Assembly: GCF_002224365.1 (NCBI RefSeq)
Contig: NZ_CP022437.1
Coordinates: 1,922,001-1,986,000, forward strand
Direction: 5' to 3'
Source of the DNA: Virgibacillus necropolis
Lineage (GTDB): Bacteria > Bacillota > Bacilli > Bacillales > Amphibacillaceae
Length of the DNA: 64,000 nt
Both the position numbers and the translations under genes were made by a program. How positions within the stretch are numbered: position 1 is the first letter of the stretch; each line of letters begins with the position of its first letter. A model generated the notes under the pieces. That model worked only from the letters and a program-made list of their open reading frames with translations, had not been told where the DNA came from and made no database searches. Of the stretch, positions 27,984 to 37,388 are shown in pieces.

Positions 27984-28823
27984 ATGGGGTATCGTTTTGG
28001 ATTGATTGGGTATCCAATCAAACATTCTTTATCACCTTGGATACATGAAAAATTCTTACAAAAAGCTGAACTTCAAGGTGAATATAATTTATATGAAATA
28101 AAAGCTAACGAATCTTTTGCTAAAAAAATAGACGAGCTAAAGAAAGAAAACCTTAATGGGTTTAATATAACCGTGCCATATAAAAAGACCATCATTCCTT
28201 ATTTAGATGAATTGGATAAAAAAGCAGCAGCAATCGGTGCAGTAAATACGGTTGTATGTGAAAATGGAAAATGGATTGGCTATAATACGGATGGTGATGG
28301 GTATCTGAGATCATTAATTAAAGCTTATCCATTAGTGGGACAAGATAAGAATAATAAGATTTTAATTCTAGGGGCTGGTGGTGCTGCTCGAGGTATACTC
28401 TATACTCTTTCTTGCAATGGATATCAACAAATTGATTTAGCGAATCGAACCGAAAATGCGGCAAGAGAGCTAAAGACATTATATGAAATGCAGAACACAA
28501 ACCTATTATCGTTACAAGAAGCCGAAAATGCAATGAGTGATTACGATATTATTATTCAAACGACATCAGTTGGGATGAAATCAACGGATGGTCATGCTAT
28601 TGTTAAGGTTAATGGACTATCTGAGAAGAATATAGTAAGTGATATTGTTTACCAACCTGTGACAACCAATTTTTTACGAAACGCCAAAAACGAAGGTGCT
28701 AGGATTCATTACGGACATACTATGTTACTATACCAAGCGCAATATGCTTTTGAGTTATGGACTGACGTACGTGTAGAAATAAATGAAATGGAACAGGAAT
28801 TACTCGAACAATTGGAAGGATGA
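27984..28823 (+). CDS. aroE: shikimate dehydrogenase
   Basis: Reduces 3-dehydroshikimate with NADPH in aromatic amino acid synthesis. It is 279 residues with the N-terminal substrate site (PIKHSLSPWIHEKF, NVTVPYKK-like NITVPYKKTI), the Rossmann motif GAGGAARG near residue 131 and NRT, the NADP-binding triad. The ribosome site is GGGGGAG. It is encoded within the yqeG operon, as in B. subtilis. Confidence 0.95.
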   Translation: MGYRFGLIGYPIKHSLSPWIHEKFLQKAELQGEYNLYEIKANESFAKKIDELKKENLNGFNITVPYKKTIIPYLDELDKKAAAIGAVNTVVCENGKWIGYNTDGDGYLRSLIKAYPLVGQDKNNKILILGAGGAARGILYTLSCNGYQQIDLANRTENAARELKTLYEMQNTNLLSLQEAENAMSDYDIIIQTTSVGMKSTDGHAIVKVNGLSEKNIVSDIVYQPVTTNFLRNAKNEGARIHYGHTMLLYQAQYAFELWTDVRVEINEMEQELLEQLEG

Positions 28824-28827
28824 TTAG

Positions 28828-29118
28828 ATGTTAACTGGAAAACAAAAACGTTTCTTACGAGCAAAAGCAAACCAATTAAAACCTATTTTTCAAGTAGGTA
28901 AAGTAGGCGTAAACGATAACATGGTTGAGCAAATCTCGGAGGCATTGGAAAAGCGAGAATTGATAAAAATAAGTATTTTACAAAACTGTATGGAAGAGAA
29001 GGATATCGTTGCATCTGAATTGGTAGAAGGTTCCGATGCAGAGCTAGTCCAGATTATTGGAAACAACATTGTTTTGTATAAAGAATCACGAGAAAACAAA
29101 CATATTCAATTGCCATAA
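28828..29118 (+). CDS. yhbY: ribosome assembly RNA-binding protein YhbY (CRM domain)
   Basis: A 96-residue single CRM domain protein with LTGKQKRFLRAKANQLKPIFQVGKVGV at its start and the GxxG-type loop typical of the family. YhbY associates with pre-50S particles in E. coli; the B. subtilis counterpart is yqeI. It starts 4 bases after the aroE stop. Confidence 0.9.
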   Translation: MLTGKQKRFLRAKANQLKPIFQVGKVGVNDNMVEQISEALEKRELIKISILQNCMEEKDIVASELVEGSDAELVQIIGNNIVLYKESRENKHIQLP

Positions 29119-29129
29119 AGGAGTGTATC

Positions 29130-29708
29130 ATGAAACGTGTAGGGATTTTAGGCGGAACATTCGACCCACCGCATTTAGGCCATTTAATAATTGCTGAAGA
29201 GGTACGACTCGCATTGGGGCTAGAAGAAATATGGTTTATTCCTTCACAGGAACCTCCACATAAGAGTAGAGCGTTCATAAGCGCGGATGATCGTGTTGAA
29301 ATGGTCCGAAACGCACTTAAAGGTAATCCTTTTTTTAAATTGAATACAATAGAAGTAGAACGTCTAGGTAAGTCATATACATTTGATACACTAAACATAT
29401 TAAGAAATGAGCATCCTGACGTCTCTTTTTATTTTATAATTGGTGCAGACATGGTGGAATATCTACCTAAATGGTACAAGATAAGTGAATTGATGGAAAT
29501 GGTTTCTTTTGTTGGGGTGAAAAGAATTGGCTCTAGGTTGGATACTCCTTATCCAATTGAGCTAGTGGATATTCCGTATATCGAAGTTTCTTCTACCATG
29601 ATTCGAGAGCGGATAGTTAAAAATGATTCGATTAAATACTTTCTTCCCGAGGCAGTTATACGTTATATAAAGGAGAAGCGATTGTATGAGGAAAGAAGAA
29701 GCAATTAA
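29130..29708 (+). CDS. nadD: nicotinate-nucleotide adenylyltransferase
   Basis: Transfers AMP to nicotinate mononucleotide in NAD synthesis. It is 192 residues with the nucleotidyltransferase motif GGTFDPPHLGH near residue 8 and the second motif VSSTMIRER near residue 155. It overlaps yqeK by 23 bases. Genes for NAD synthesis and the HD hydrolase YqeK are adjacent in most Firmicutes. Confidence 0.95.
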   Translation: MKRVGILGGTFDPPHLGHLIIAEEVRLALGLEEIWFIPSQEPPHKSRAFISADDRVEMVRNALKGNPFFKLNTIEVERLGKSYTFDTLNILRNEHPDVSFYFIIGADMVEYLPKWYKISELMEMVSFVGVKRIGSRLDTPYPIELVDIPYIEVSSTMIRERIVKNDSIKYFLPEAVIRYIKEKRLYEERRSN

Positions 29709-30261
29709 AGTCGTCCAACCAGCTTTAACTAAGGAACGATTTGATCATACCTTACGAGTAGCTGAAACAGCAGTAAAGTTGGCGGATTTGTACAAAGTAT
29801 CAACTGAAAAAATGGAGCTTGCGGCGATATTTCACGATTATGCAAAATACCGACCATTAGAAGAGATGAAAGAAATTATCGTGAGCAGCCACTTACCGAA
29901 TGATCTGTTAGATTATCATCATGAAGTTTGGCATGGACCTGTTGCTTCAGTAGTAGTAGAAGAACAGTTTGGCATTTTTGATCAAGAAATAAAGGACGCC
30001 ATACGTTATCATACAACGGGCAAAACGAATTTTGGGACATTTGAAATGGTTCTTTTTCTTGCTGATTATATTGAACCTGGAAGAGCATTCCCAGGTGTAG
30101 AGAAGGTTCGAAATATGGCATATGAGGATTTAAATCATGCGTGTCTGATGGTATCACACAATACAATACAATTTCTACTATCTAAAAACGCAACAATTTA
30201 TCCAGATTCAATTCATGCATACAATTATTTTTTAACAAAATTAAATGGGGGTTTTAATTAA
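29686..30261 (+). CDS. yqeK: bis(5'-nucleosyl)-tetraphosphatase (symmetrical) YqeK
   Basis: A 191-residue HD-domain metal hydrolase that splits Ap4A into two ADP. The metal ligands are visible as an N-terminal H in RFDHTLRV, the HD pair in AAIFHDYAKY, the H of WHGPVA, and the segments IRYHTTG and FLADYIEPGR. The frame starts inside nadD and stops next to the rsfS start. Confidence 0.92.
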   Translation: MRKEEAIKVVQPALTKERFDHTLRVAETAVKLADLYKVSTEKMELAAIFHDYAKYRPLEEMKEIIVSSHLPNDLLDYHHEVWHGPVASVVVEEQFGIFDQEIKDAIRYHTTGKTNFGTFEMVLFLADYIEPGRAFPGVEKVRNMAYEDLNHACLMVSHNTIQFLLSKNATIYPDSIHAYNYFLTKLNGGFN

Positions 30262-30618
30262 ATGAATAGTAATGAAATTGTACAATTAGCAGCAGAAGCA
30301 AGTGATGATAAACGAGCCGAAGATATCATTGCTTTAGATATGAACGAGGTTTCATTAGTAGCAGATTACTTTTTAATTTGTCATGGTAGTAACGAAAGAC
30401 AGGTTCAAGCAATCGCTCGGGCAATCAAGGATGCTGCCGAGGAAAAAGGCATTTCTGTAAGACGATTGGAAGGTTATGAACAAGCAAGGTGGATACTAGT
30501 TGATATTGGTGATGTCGTTTGTCATGTTTTTCATAAAGATGAACGATCGTATTATAACCTAGAACGTTTATGGGGCGATGCCACGCGGGTATCATTAACT
30601 GTAGGGCAAGAGGGCTAA
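30262..30618 (+). CDS. rsfS: ribosomal silencing factor RsfS
   Basis: A 118-residue protein that binds L14 and blocks 30S-50S joining. It shows the family pattern ALDMNEVSLVADYFLICHG, then RQVQAIARAIKDAAEE and ARWILVDIGDVVCHVFHKDER..YYNLERLW. Its ATG follows the yqeK stop directly. The normal length suggests it is complete. Confidence 0.94.
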   Translation: MNSNEIVQLAAEASDDKRAEDIIALDMNEVSLVADYFLICHGSNERQVQAIARAIKDAAEEKGISVRRLEGYEQARWILVDIGDVVCHVFHKDERSYYNLERLWGDATRVSLTVGQEG

Positions 30619-30621
30619 AAA

Positions 30622-31380
30622 ATGGCTTACGAACAAATGGCAAAGCTTTATGACAAGCTTATGGATGAGGCACCATATGATCAATGGGCGGAAATGACTA
30701 AAGAAATAGTGAAGCAATCATCCATTCCTGTAAAACATATAGTAGATTTAGGTTGTGGAACTGGACAAATAACAGCACGACTTGCCAGAAATGGCTATCA
30801 AATGATTGGTATTGACTATTCAATTGATATGTTAAGTTACGCTGAACAAAGAGCAAGTGAACAAAACCTTTCTATTCAATGGATTAACCAGGACATACGC
30901 GAGACTGACGGTATTTCGCAAGTGGACGCAGTGGTAAGCTATTGTGATGTTATCAATTATATAACAACTGAGGAAGAACTGACTTTGGTTTTTGCTAATG
31001 TTGCGAACATGTTAAAGGATGATGGAATGTTTATATTTGATGTTCACTCCTTGCATCATGTCGAACACGAGCTAGTAAATCAAACATTTTCAACAGTAGA
31101 GGATGATGTGTCGTCTATCTGGTTTTGTACGCCAGGTGAAGAAACGGGTGAAATGTTTCATGATCTTACCTTTTTTGTTTCAAACGCTAAAGATTCCTAT
31201 TCAAGATTTGATGAATATCATCACCAAAAAACATTTTCTATTGAGGTATATCGGAAACTTTTAGAGCAAAATGGATTCCAAATTCGAAATATATATGGTG
31301 ATTTCTCGTTGAAAAAGGAAAGTCTCCATGAAAAAACTCAGCGGATTTTCTTTATTACAGAAAAAAGATCGATAAAATAA
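30622..31380 (+). CDS. yqeM: class I SAM-dependent methyltransferase (YqeM-like)
   Basis: A 252-residue methyltransferase with motif I VDLGCGTGQITARLA (about residues 42-56), an acidic GIDYS motif II and a DVHSLHHVE post-motif region. The substrate is unknown. It is the last gene of the operon and its stop codon lies inside the terminator stem. In B. subtilis comER follows on the other strand; here a repeat occupies that place. Confidence 0.85.
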   Translation: MAYEQMAKLYDKLMDEAPYDQWAEMTKEIVKQSSIPVKHIVDLGCGTGQITARLARNGYQMIGIDYSIDMLSYAEQRASEQNLSIQWINQDIRETDGISQVDAVVSYCDVINYITTEEELTLVFANVANMLKDDGMFIFDVHSLHHVEHELVNQTFSTVEDDVSSIWFCTPGEETGEMFHDLTFFVSNAKDSYSRFDEYHHQKTFSIEVYRKLLEQNGFQIRNIYGDFSLKKESLHEKTQRIFFITEKRSIK

Positions 31381-31405
31381 AATTTTGTCGATCTTTATTT
31401 TTTTA
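31364..31405 (+). terminator. terminator of the yqeG-yqeM operon
   Basis: AAAGATCGATAAAAT pairs with ATTTTGTCGATCTTT, then a T run. The yqeM stop codon lies in the 5' arm and loop. Confidence 0.85.
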
Positions 31406-31507
31406 GAAGGATTTAATCATTACATGTCGAATTATTGTATTAAGCTTATTTTTACTTCAATAAACCTCCACTAGACTCCAGTTATACAGACCCCAGTTAT
31501 TTAAAAA

Positions 31508-31728
31508 GAGGCCACTAAAAAAGTTAAACTAAGTACAAAATATGTGGATCTGCCATCGCCCCCTCGAATATACTACGCTTTCCGCGGGCGAGTGTCGAGC
31601 CTCCTCGGACTGCCGTCCTGCGGGGTCTCGCCGATCTCTTACTTCCCGCAGGAGTCTCCGTATATTCGAGGGGGCTAAGTTAAGATGAAAAGTAAAATTT
31701 TTAAATCCACCACTTTTTCAGTGGCCTC
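31508..31728. repeat. large palindromic repeat, family D (copy 1)
   Basis: A 221-base element with exact terminal inverted repeats GAGGCCACT/AGTGGCCTC. A GC-rich core has CTCGAATATAC/GTATATTCGAG and CTTTCCGCGGGCGAG opposed to CTGCGGGGTCTCGCC. It is largely self-complementary. A second copy lies in the opposite orientation at 62346-62570. It fills most of the gap 31406-31752, in which I see no gene. Confidence 0.9.
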
Positions 31729-31752
31729 ATTTAAAAAGGAAGTGTACCCCCA

Positions 31753-32334
31753 ATGATTAATCTTGCCAAGAAAAACTTATTCTTCATTGTAATTGGAATA
31801 GCTGCAGTATTATTTTTATTTGTATTCAATGATAAGCCAGAACAAGAGAATACTGTAGATGTAAAGCCGATAGAAGCAGCAAGTATAAAAGAGCCTGCAA
31901 CTGTTCAAGAAACAACAGATGCGTATGTTGATGTGAAAGGGGAGGTGAAAAGTCCTGGTGTATATGAAGTTTCTGTGGGTTCTCGTGTAGAAGATGTTAT
32001 CACCCTTGCTGGCGGATTCACCGAAAAAGCTAATCAATCTGTTATAAATTTAGCACAAAAAGTTCATGATGAAATGATCATTTTGGTACCAAAAGCTGGT
32101 GAATTAGTTGATGTGAAAACTGAAGGATCAACTAACTCCACAAAAATTAACTTAAATTATGCCAAGCAAGAAGAAATTGAACAATTAAATGGTATTGGAC
32201 CATCAAAAGCACAAGCAATCATTCAGTATCGCGAAGAAAATGGTTTATTTCAGACGATGGAGGATGTTTTAAACGTACCAGGTATTGGTGAGAAAACGCT
32301 TGAAAACATGAAGGAAAGTATTCAAATTCCATAA
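31753..32334 (+). CDS. comEA: ComEA, DNA-binding competence protein
   Basis: A membrane-anchored DNA receptor for transformation, 193 residues. One N-terminal transmembrane helix (about residues 8-26) is followed by a SLBB domain (YVDVKGEVKSPGVYEV, about 57-110), a short Ser/Thr linker, then paired helix-hairpin-helix motifs (INLNYAKQEEIEQLNGIGPSKA and VLNVPGIGEKTLENM). It binds double-stranded DNA outside the membrane and passes it to ComEC. All domains are present. Confidence 0.94.
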   Translation: MINLAKKNLFFIVIGIAAVLFLFVFNDKPEQENTVDVKPIEAASIKEPATVQETTDAYVDVKGEVKSPGVYEVSVGSRVEDVITLAGGFTEKANQSVINLAQKVHDEMIILVPKAGELVDVKTEGSTNSTKINLNYAKQEEIEQLNGIGPSKAQAIIQYREENGLFQTMEDVLNVPGIGEKTLENMKESIQIP

Positions 32335-32397
32335 TGTAAAAATTCACTCGCTGGGAGTTATACTGCCCATAACTGCGATAAAGATTGACGAAAATAA

Positions 32398-32425
32398 TTT
32401 ACAGCATGTAGACTTATTTTATACT
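32398..32425 (+). promoter_or_regulatory. possible sigma-A promoter for comEB
   Basis: TTTACA (32398-32403), a 16-base spacer and TATACT (32420-32425), 25 bases before the comEB start. Confidence 0.4.
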
Positions 32426-32449
32426 TATAAATAAAAGGTGGGAATTAGT

Positions 32450-33019
32450 ATGGAACGAATTTCATGGGACCAATATTTTATGGCACAAACCCATGTATTA
32501 GCATTAAGAAGTACGTGCGAACGATTAACAGTAGGCGCAACTATTGTACGAGATAAGCGAATTATAGCAGGGGGATACAATGGGAGTGTTTCTGGAGATT
32601 CACATTGTATTGACGAAGGTTGTTATGTCATTGATGGTCATTGTGTTCGAACAGTGCATGCAGAGACGAATGCACTCTTGCAATGTGCAAAATTCGGAGT
32701 TCCAACAGAAGGTTCTGAGATGTATGTGACCCATTTTCCTTGTCTGCAATGCTGTAAAACCATCATTCAAAGTGGGGTAAAAACGATATATTATGCTGCC
32801 GACTATAAAAATGACCCATATGCTGTTGAGTTATTTAAAAATTCCGGCGTTCACGTGAAAAAGGTTGAGCTTGAATATAATGCAGTTGATGTAAATCCTA
32901 AGGAAAAGGCTTCATATGTAGCGTCACTATTAAGCAAACTCGAAGGTACCTCAATCGATAATAGTCAATTAGAGGGATATAGAAATGAAGCCGAGCGACT
33001 GTTTAATGTTCAAAAGTGA
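32450..33019 (+). CDS. comEB: ComE operon protein 2, dCMP deaminase family
   Basis: A 189-residue zinc-dependent cytidine/deoxycytidylate deaminase family protein. The HAE motif is VHAETNALL (H70, E72) and the PCxxC motif is PCLQC (C98, C101). An added cysteine cluster (SHCIDEGC, DGHC) is typical of the family. It is not needed for competence in B. subtilis in spite of the name. I chose the ATG at 32450 because it follows AGGTGGG. Confidence 0.93.
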   Translation: MERISWDQYFMAQTHVLALRSTCERLTVGATIVRDKRIIAGGYNGSVSGDSHCIDEGCYVIDGHCVRTVHAETNALLQCAKFGVPTEGSEMYVTHFPCLQCCKTIIQSGVKTIYYAADYKNDPYAVELFKNSGVHVKKVELEYNAVDVNPKEKASYVASLLSKLEGTSIDNSQLEGYRNEAERLFNVQK

Positions 33020-33034
33020 TAGGGTATAACAGGT

Positions 33035-35332
33035 ATGAAAGGATACTGGCACTTTTTAGCGCTCTCGGTAGTATTAAGTATTTTGACGGTTACTTTTGAT
33101 AAGAAGAGTTTTATTATTGTTTTATTATTATGGTTATATTATCTATATCAACATAAGAAGATTGGCCTTGGATCTGTATTTTTATCGCTAGTATTTTATA
33201 TTGGGTTTTGCAGTTATATCCCTTCGATTGAAGATAACAAAGACAACCTATCCGCCATGGAACAGGCTATTAATGGAGAAATAGAAGGAACCATTAGTAG
33301 TCCTGTTAAAACATCGGCTAAAAAAATAGAATTTGTGATACAAGAAAGAACGTCAAACCATAAATTGCTTGTATCCGTATTTAAACAAGAAAAAGAAGAA
33401 TGGAACAAAAATGCGTTTAATCAATTAAAACATGGTGCGACTTGTCATTTAACAGGCTTAATGGAGCTACCAGACCAAAGCAGGAATCCTGGTCAATTTG
33501 ATTATCGTTCCTACTTGCAAACAAAAGGTATTTCGTATCAACTCACCCTCTCTTCGTTAGAAAATATTACATGTGAAGGTTCATCTTACCTCAATTCTAT
33601 TTTTGAAACTCGATTATCCCTCATTAATTTTGTAATCTCAAAAACAGATCCATACACAGCAAAATGGTTGTCAGCACTTATTTTAGGTGACGATTCTCAT
33701 TTAGATAAAGAGACTATAGAATTGTTCCAGAAATGGAACTTATCTCATCTTCTAGCAATTTCTGGATTAAATGTCGCCATAATCATTGCCATTACCTATT
33801 TTCTTTTAATAAAATTAAATTTATTTACTAAGGAAAAAGCACAATGGTTGATGATAGTTATCTTGCCCCTTTATGCTTTAATTGCGGGAGGTGAACCATC
33901 AGTATGGAGAGCGTGTTTAATGGTATTCGTATTAATTAGCTTACGAAAATTAAATACAGTTTTTACTTTAACAGATGGATTAAGTATTATCTTTCTATTA
34001 ATGATTCTGTTTGATAAATTTATCGTTTACCACATTGGTTTTCAGCTTTCGTTTTTGGTGACGTTTGGATTGCTACTCTCAGCAAAATGGATTGCTTCAA
34101 CACAGTCTTCATTAATGATTAGCCTACAAATAAGTTTCATGGCACAAATGATGATTATACCACTGCAATTGGCTTATTTTTACACCTTTCAGCCCTTATC
34201 AATGCTAGTAAACGTTATTATAATACCGTATTTCTCCTTTTTTGTAATACCCATTATGTTTATTATTCTGCTGCTGTCTCCTTTCTCAAACACGATACTA
34301 AGCGTGCTAAATACCATTTTTGAATCGACTAATCAAGCTGTTATTTATTTTATTCACGTGTTGGATCAAGTTGCCTACTTTCCATATATATTGGGGCCGC
34401 TTCCATTTATGGTTGTTTTACTTTATTATGTATTATTTTTATTACTAATGGATGCTGTGCAACGCGAAAAAAAGATGCGTGCTATGAAAATTGGTCTGTT
34501 AACAGTCTGTCTGATAACTTTTATTGCAATAAAACCATACTTATCACCATATGGGACAGTAACCATGTTAGATATCGGACAAGGAGATAGCTTCATAATT
34601 GAACTTCCGTACCGAAAAGCTGTTTTCTTTATTGATGCAGGTGCAAAAATGTCTTTTGAAAATAAAGAAGCAACGGATATGAAATATGAACAGGTTATCA
34701 AGCCTTTTTTATATGCAAATGGAATCGCTAAAATTAACGCCTTATTTGTTACCCACGAGGATGTCGATCACGTTGGCAGTGCTCCGTTTTTGTTAGAGGA
34801 TTATAAAGTTGATCGTGTCTTCTTAAGTGATTATTACCAATTACCTAGTGAAACAATTAATAAATGGAAACAAAAAGGTATCCTTGTACAGCGACTACAA
34901 GCGGGAAATGAAATTGATTTTCATGGTTATCCTATACAAATTTTGTCACCGCATACAGATAAAAAAGAAACCAATGCAAATTCACTTGTCCTGCATATGA
35001 ATTTAGGAGGTCTTGGCTGGCTCTTTACAGGAGATATTGATAAACAAATAGAAAAGGAATTAGTAAAAAAATATCCTGGTTTGACATTTGATGTACTAAA
35101 AGTTGCACATCATGGCAGTGACACCTCTACAGATAAATCTTTTATCGAACAGTATAAGCCGAAATATGCTTGGATTTCGGTAGGGGAGAATAATTCTTAT
35201 GGTCATCCAACTAAGGATGTGTTAGACGTGCTTGAGGACGAAGGAACAAGGATTTTTAGAACGGATCAAGATGGTGCGGTTGAGTATCATTTTAAAAAGG
35301 AGACAGGAACATTTTTGAAATACTTACCATAA
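33035..35332 (+). CDS. comEC: DNA internalization channel ComEC/Rec2
   Basis: The inner-membrane channel for transforming single-stranded DNA, 765 residues. Two or three N-terminal helices are followed by a DUF4131/OB region (about 70-190), a Competence domain with several helices (HLLAISGLNVAI, about 240-245, is the hallmark), and a C-terminal metallo-beta-lactamase domain with THEDVDHVG (about residue 570) and VAHHGSDTS. The zinc-binding HxDxDH is intact. With ComEA complete, the uptake machine looks whole in this window. Confidence 0.95.
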   Translation: MKGYWHFLALSVVLSILTVTFDKKSFIIVLLLWLYYLYQHKKIGLGSVFLSLVFYIGFCSYIPSIEDNKDNLSAMEQAINGEIEGTISSPVKTSAKKIEFVIQERTSNHKLLVSVFKQEKEEWNKNAFNQLKHGATCHLTGLMELPDQSRNPGQFDYRSYLQTKGISYQLTLSSLENITCEGSSYLNSIFETRLSLINFVISKTDPYTAKWLSALILGDDSHLDKETIELFQKWNLSHLLAISGLNVAIIIAITYFLLIKLNLFTKEKAQWLMIVILPLYALIAGGEPSVWRACLMVFVLISLRKLNTVFTLTDGLSIIFLLMILFDKFIVYHIGFQLSFLVTFGLLLSAKWIASTQSSLMISLQISFMAQMMIIPLQLAYFYTFQPLSMLVNVIIIPYFSFFVIPIMFIILLLSPFSNTILSVLNTIFESTNQAVIYFIHVLDQVAYFPYILGPLPFMVVLLYYVLFLLLMDAVQREKKMRAMKIGLLTVCLITFIAIKPYLSPYGTVTMLDIGQGDSFIIELPYRKAVFFIDAGAKMSFENKEATDMKYEQVIKPFLYANGIAKINALFVTHEDVDHVGSAPFLLEDYKVDRVFLSDYYQLPSETINKWKQKGILVQRLQAGNEIDFHGYPIQILSPHTDKKETNANSLVLHMNLGGLGWLFTGDIDKQIEKELVKKYPGLTFDVLKVAHHGSDTSTDKSFIEQYKPKYAWISVGENNSYGHPTKDVLDVLEDEGTRIFRTDQDGAVEYHFKKETGTFLKYLP

Positions 35333-35345
35333 TGTAGCTAATAGA

Positions 35346-35435
35346 TGATGTTCAAAAAGTCACCAAATGATAAACGGCGAATTTCTTCGTTGCGAAGTTT
35401 TTGTTTCTAATTTGCCGACTTTTTGAACACGCACC
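35346..35435. repeat. short inverted copy of family A
   Basis: A 90-base copy in the opposite orientation to 25494-25651. It keeps both ends (GTTCAAAAAGTCACC and CCGACTTTTTGAACACGC) and lacks the middle. It follows comEC by 13 bases. Confidence 0.85.
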
Positions 35436-35454
35436 AATAGATGAATCGCAATTT

Positions 35455-35487
35455 AAAAAGAGACTGTCAGCGTTCAGTCTCTTTTTC
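35455..35487. terminator. bidirectional terminator between comEC and yqzM
   Basis: AAAAAGAGACTG pairs exactly with CAGTCTCTTTTT around an 8-base loop, with A and T flanks on both sides. Confidence 0.85.
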
Positions 35488-35526
35488 ATCACTAATTTAT
35501 AGGTGATTATATGTAGCTTTTTATTA

Positions 35527-35658
35527 TTATCCAAAGAATTTAACCGCTACTCCAATGAAGAAAATTACAGCAAAGAATACAAATGAGTAGACAAATCCTA
35601 GACCAGAATCCACTACATCATTAGTTTTTGACTGGACGTCTTTTTCAAATTCGTTCAC
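35527..35658 (-). CDS. yqzM: small membrane protein YqzM
   Basis: A 43-residue protein on the minus strand with a charged N-terminus (NEFEKDVQSKTNDVVDSG) and one transmembrane helix (SFVFFAVIFFIGVAV). The GTG at 35658 follows GGAGGGA and gives a length and start like B. subtilis YqzM, which lies in the same place between comEC and holA. Longer frames from upstream ATGs would lack a ribosome site. The function is unknown. Confidence 0.85.
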   Translation of the reverse strand: MNEFEKDVQSKTNDVVDSGLGFVYSFVFFAVIFFIGVAVKFFG

Positions 35659-35935
35659 AACTATCCCTCCTATATCATACTTAGTATAAAATAAATGCTC
35701 AAAAAAATCCATGAAATTATTTGCACCAATTTTAGTAAGAGTTAACATCTATACTTTTTACTTTACTGGTTAATCTAAAATTAATCAAATATCGTTTGTC
35801 AAATAGACGCCTGGGACTATTTGGCTAACGTTTATATAAATGAGGGGATCTCCTAGTAAGATTCCCTCTAAAATTCCTTGCTATTCGGCCTTTTTCACTT
35901 TAGGATAATGTATATACGTAATTGGAGTGATTGAG

Positions 35936-36982
35936 ATGTCTTATCTTGAAATAGCACAAAAAATAAAAAAAAATCAACTGGCACCAACCTATTTGTTATA
36001 TGGAACAGAATCGTATTTTATACAGGATATAAAGAAGCAGTTAACAAATGCAATTTTACCTGATGGGGATATTGAAAATTTATCTACATATGATCTAGAT
36101 GAAACTCCTATTCAAGAGGTTATTTCTGACACGGAAACCTATCCGTTATTTGGAGAAAGAAAATTAATTATTGCCCATAACCCTTCTTTTTTAAAGGCAA
36201 AGCCAAGTAAATTGCCATTCGAACATGATCTAGACCGGTTACAGTTCTATATAGAAAACCCTGTTGATTATGCAACGATTATTTTTATAGCTGAATATGA
36301 AAAAATTGATGAACGGAAAAAAGTAACAAAAGTAATCAAAAAAAATGCTGCCATTGCCAAATGCGATCCCATCAAAGAACACGAGCTGTCGAAGTGGATT
36401 AAAACAATTGCTAATGACTATCATATAACAATTGAACCTAAAGCTTTTGATGTTATTGAAACAGAGCTACAAGCAAATCTTCATCTATTACAGAATGAGA
36501 TGATGAAGTTCGCATTGTATGTTGGAGAAGGTGGTAATCTAACGAAAGATGATGCAGAAATGCTTATATCTCATACATTAAACAATTCGTCTTTACGATT
36601 GGTAGACGCTGTTATAGAACGGGATATACGTAAAGCAATCACTATTTACCGGGATCTACTGAAAATGAAAGAAGAACCAATTGCTATGGTTGCACTTTTA
36701 GCCTATCAATTTCGTACCTTATTGCGTGTTAAACTTTTAAAGCAAAAAGGGTACAGTCAAGCCCAGATACAGAAACAACTTGGAATTCACCCGTTTGTTG
36801 TTAAAATTGCTTTATCTAGAGAAAGTAAATTTACCATTGAGCAATTATCATCATATATCGATAAATTAACGAATGCCGATGCAGATATGAAACAAGGTAG
36901 GATGGAGAAAGAACTTGCATTTGATTTATTACTATATGATTTAACCAATTCAAGAAGCCAAGTGACTAAAAGCAGTATATAG
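35936..36982 (+). CDS. holA: DNA polymerase III subunit delta
   Basis: The clamp-loader subunit that opens the beta clamp, 348 residues. It has the delta-family N-terminus (PTYLLYGTESYFIQDIKKQL), an AAA+-like fold without a functional Walker A, and a C-terminal collar domain (LVDAVIERDIRKAITIYRDLL). The ATG at 35936 follows TTGGAGTGA. It converges with rpsT at a shared terminator. Confidence 0.93.
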   Translation: MSYLEIAQKIKKNQLAPTYLLYGTESYFIQDIKKQLTNAILPDGDIENLSTYDLDETPIQEVISDTETYPLFGERKLIIAHNPSFLKAKPSKLPFEHDLDRLQFYIENPVDYATIIFIAEYEKIDERKKVTKVIKKNAAIAKCDPIKEHELSKWIKTIANDYHITIEPKAFDVIETELQANLHLLQNEMMKFALYVGEGGNLTKDDAEMLISHTLNNSSLRLVDAVIERDIRKAITIYRDLLKMKEEPIAMVALLAYQFRTLLRVKLLKQKGYSQAQIQKQLGIHPFVVKIALSRESKFTIEQLSSYIDKLTNADADMKQGRMEKELAFDLLLYDLTNSRSQVTKSSI

Positions 36983-37002
36983 AATAATAATATAACAAAC
37001 TA

Positions 37003-37031
37003 AAAAACGATCCTATTATGGGATCGTTTTG
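37003..37031. terminator. shared terminator of holA and rpsT
   Basis: AAAACGATCC pairs with GGATCGTTTT around TATTAT, A-rich on one side and T-rich on the other. It can serve both convergent genes. Confidence 0.85.
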
Positions 37032-37044
37032 TGTTGGTCATATA

Positions 37045-37311
37045 TTATGCGCTTAGGTTATTAACCATTTTTGATAAGCGTGATTTTTTGCGATTACCAT
37101 TATTTTGATGGACAATCCCTTTTTGTACTGCTTTGTCAATTTTCTTGGTTGCTTGTTGAAGAGCAGATTTTGCATTATCCACGTCTTTTGCATCAACAAA
37201 TTGTTCAACACGTTTAACTTGTGAACGCATATCTGATTTATATGACTGGTTTAAGTCATGTTTTTTCTGATTAACACCTACACGTTTAATTGCAGATTTA
37301 ATATTAGCCAT
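37045..37311 (-). CDS. rpsT: 30S ribosomal protein S20
   Basis: An 88-residue basic protein, MANIKSAIKRVGVNQKK, with the usual helix-rich pattern ending RKKSRLSKMVNNL. It binds 16S rRNA near the base of the 30S body. The ATG at 37311 has an AGGAGGTG site; an upstream start in frame would not be needed. It is convergent with holA. Confidence 0.97.
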   Translation of the reverse strand: MANIKSAIKRVGVNQKKHDLNQSYKSDMRSQVKRVEQFVDAKDVDNAKSALQQATKKIDKAVQKGIVHQNNGNRKKSRLSKMVNNLSA

Positions 37312-37359
37312 TATTTCACCTCCTAAAAACAACGATTCCTATCTGAGTGAACCAATGAT

Positions 37360-37388
37360 ATTTTACCAGAGCGGGACACTGTTTTCAA
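37360..37388 (-). promoter_or_regulatory. sigma-A promoter of rpsT
   Basis: On the minus strand: TTGAAA, a 17-base spacer, TAAAAT. It lies about 50 bases before the rpsT start. Confidence 0.65.
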
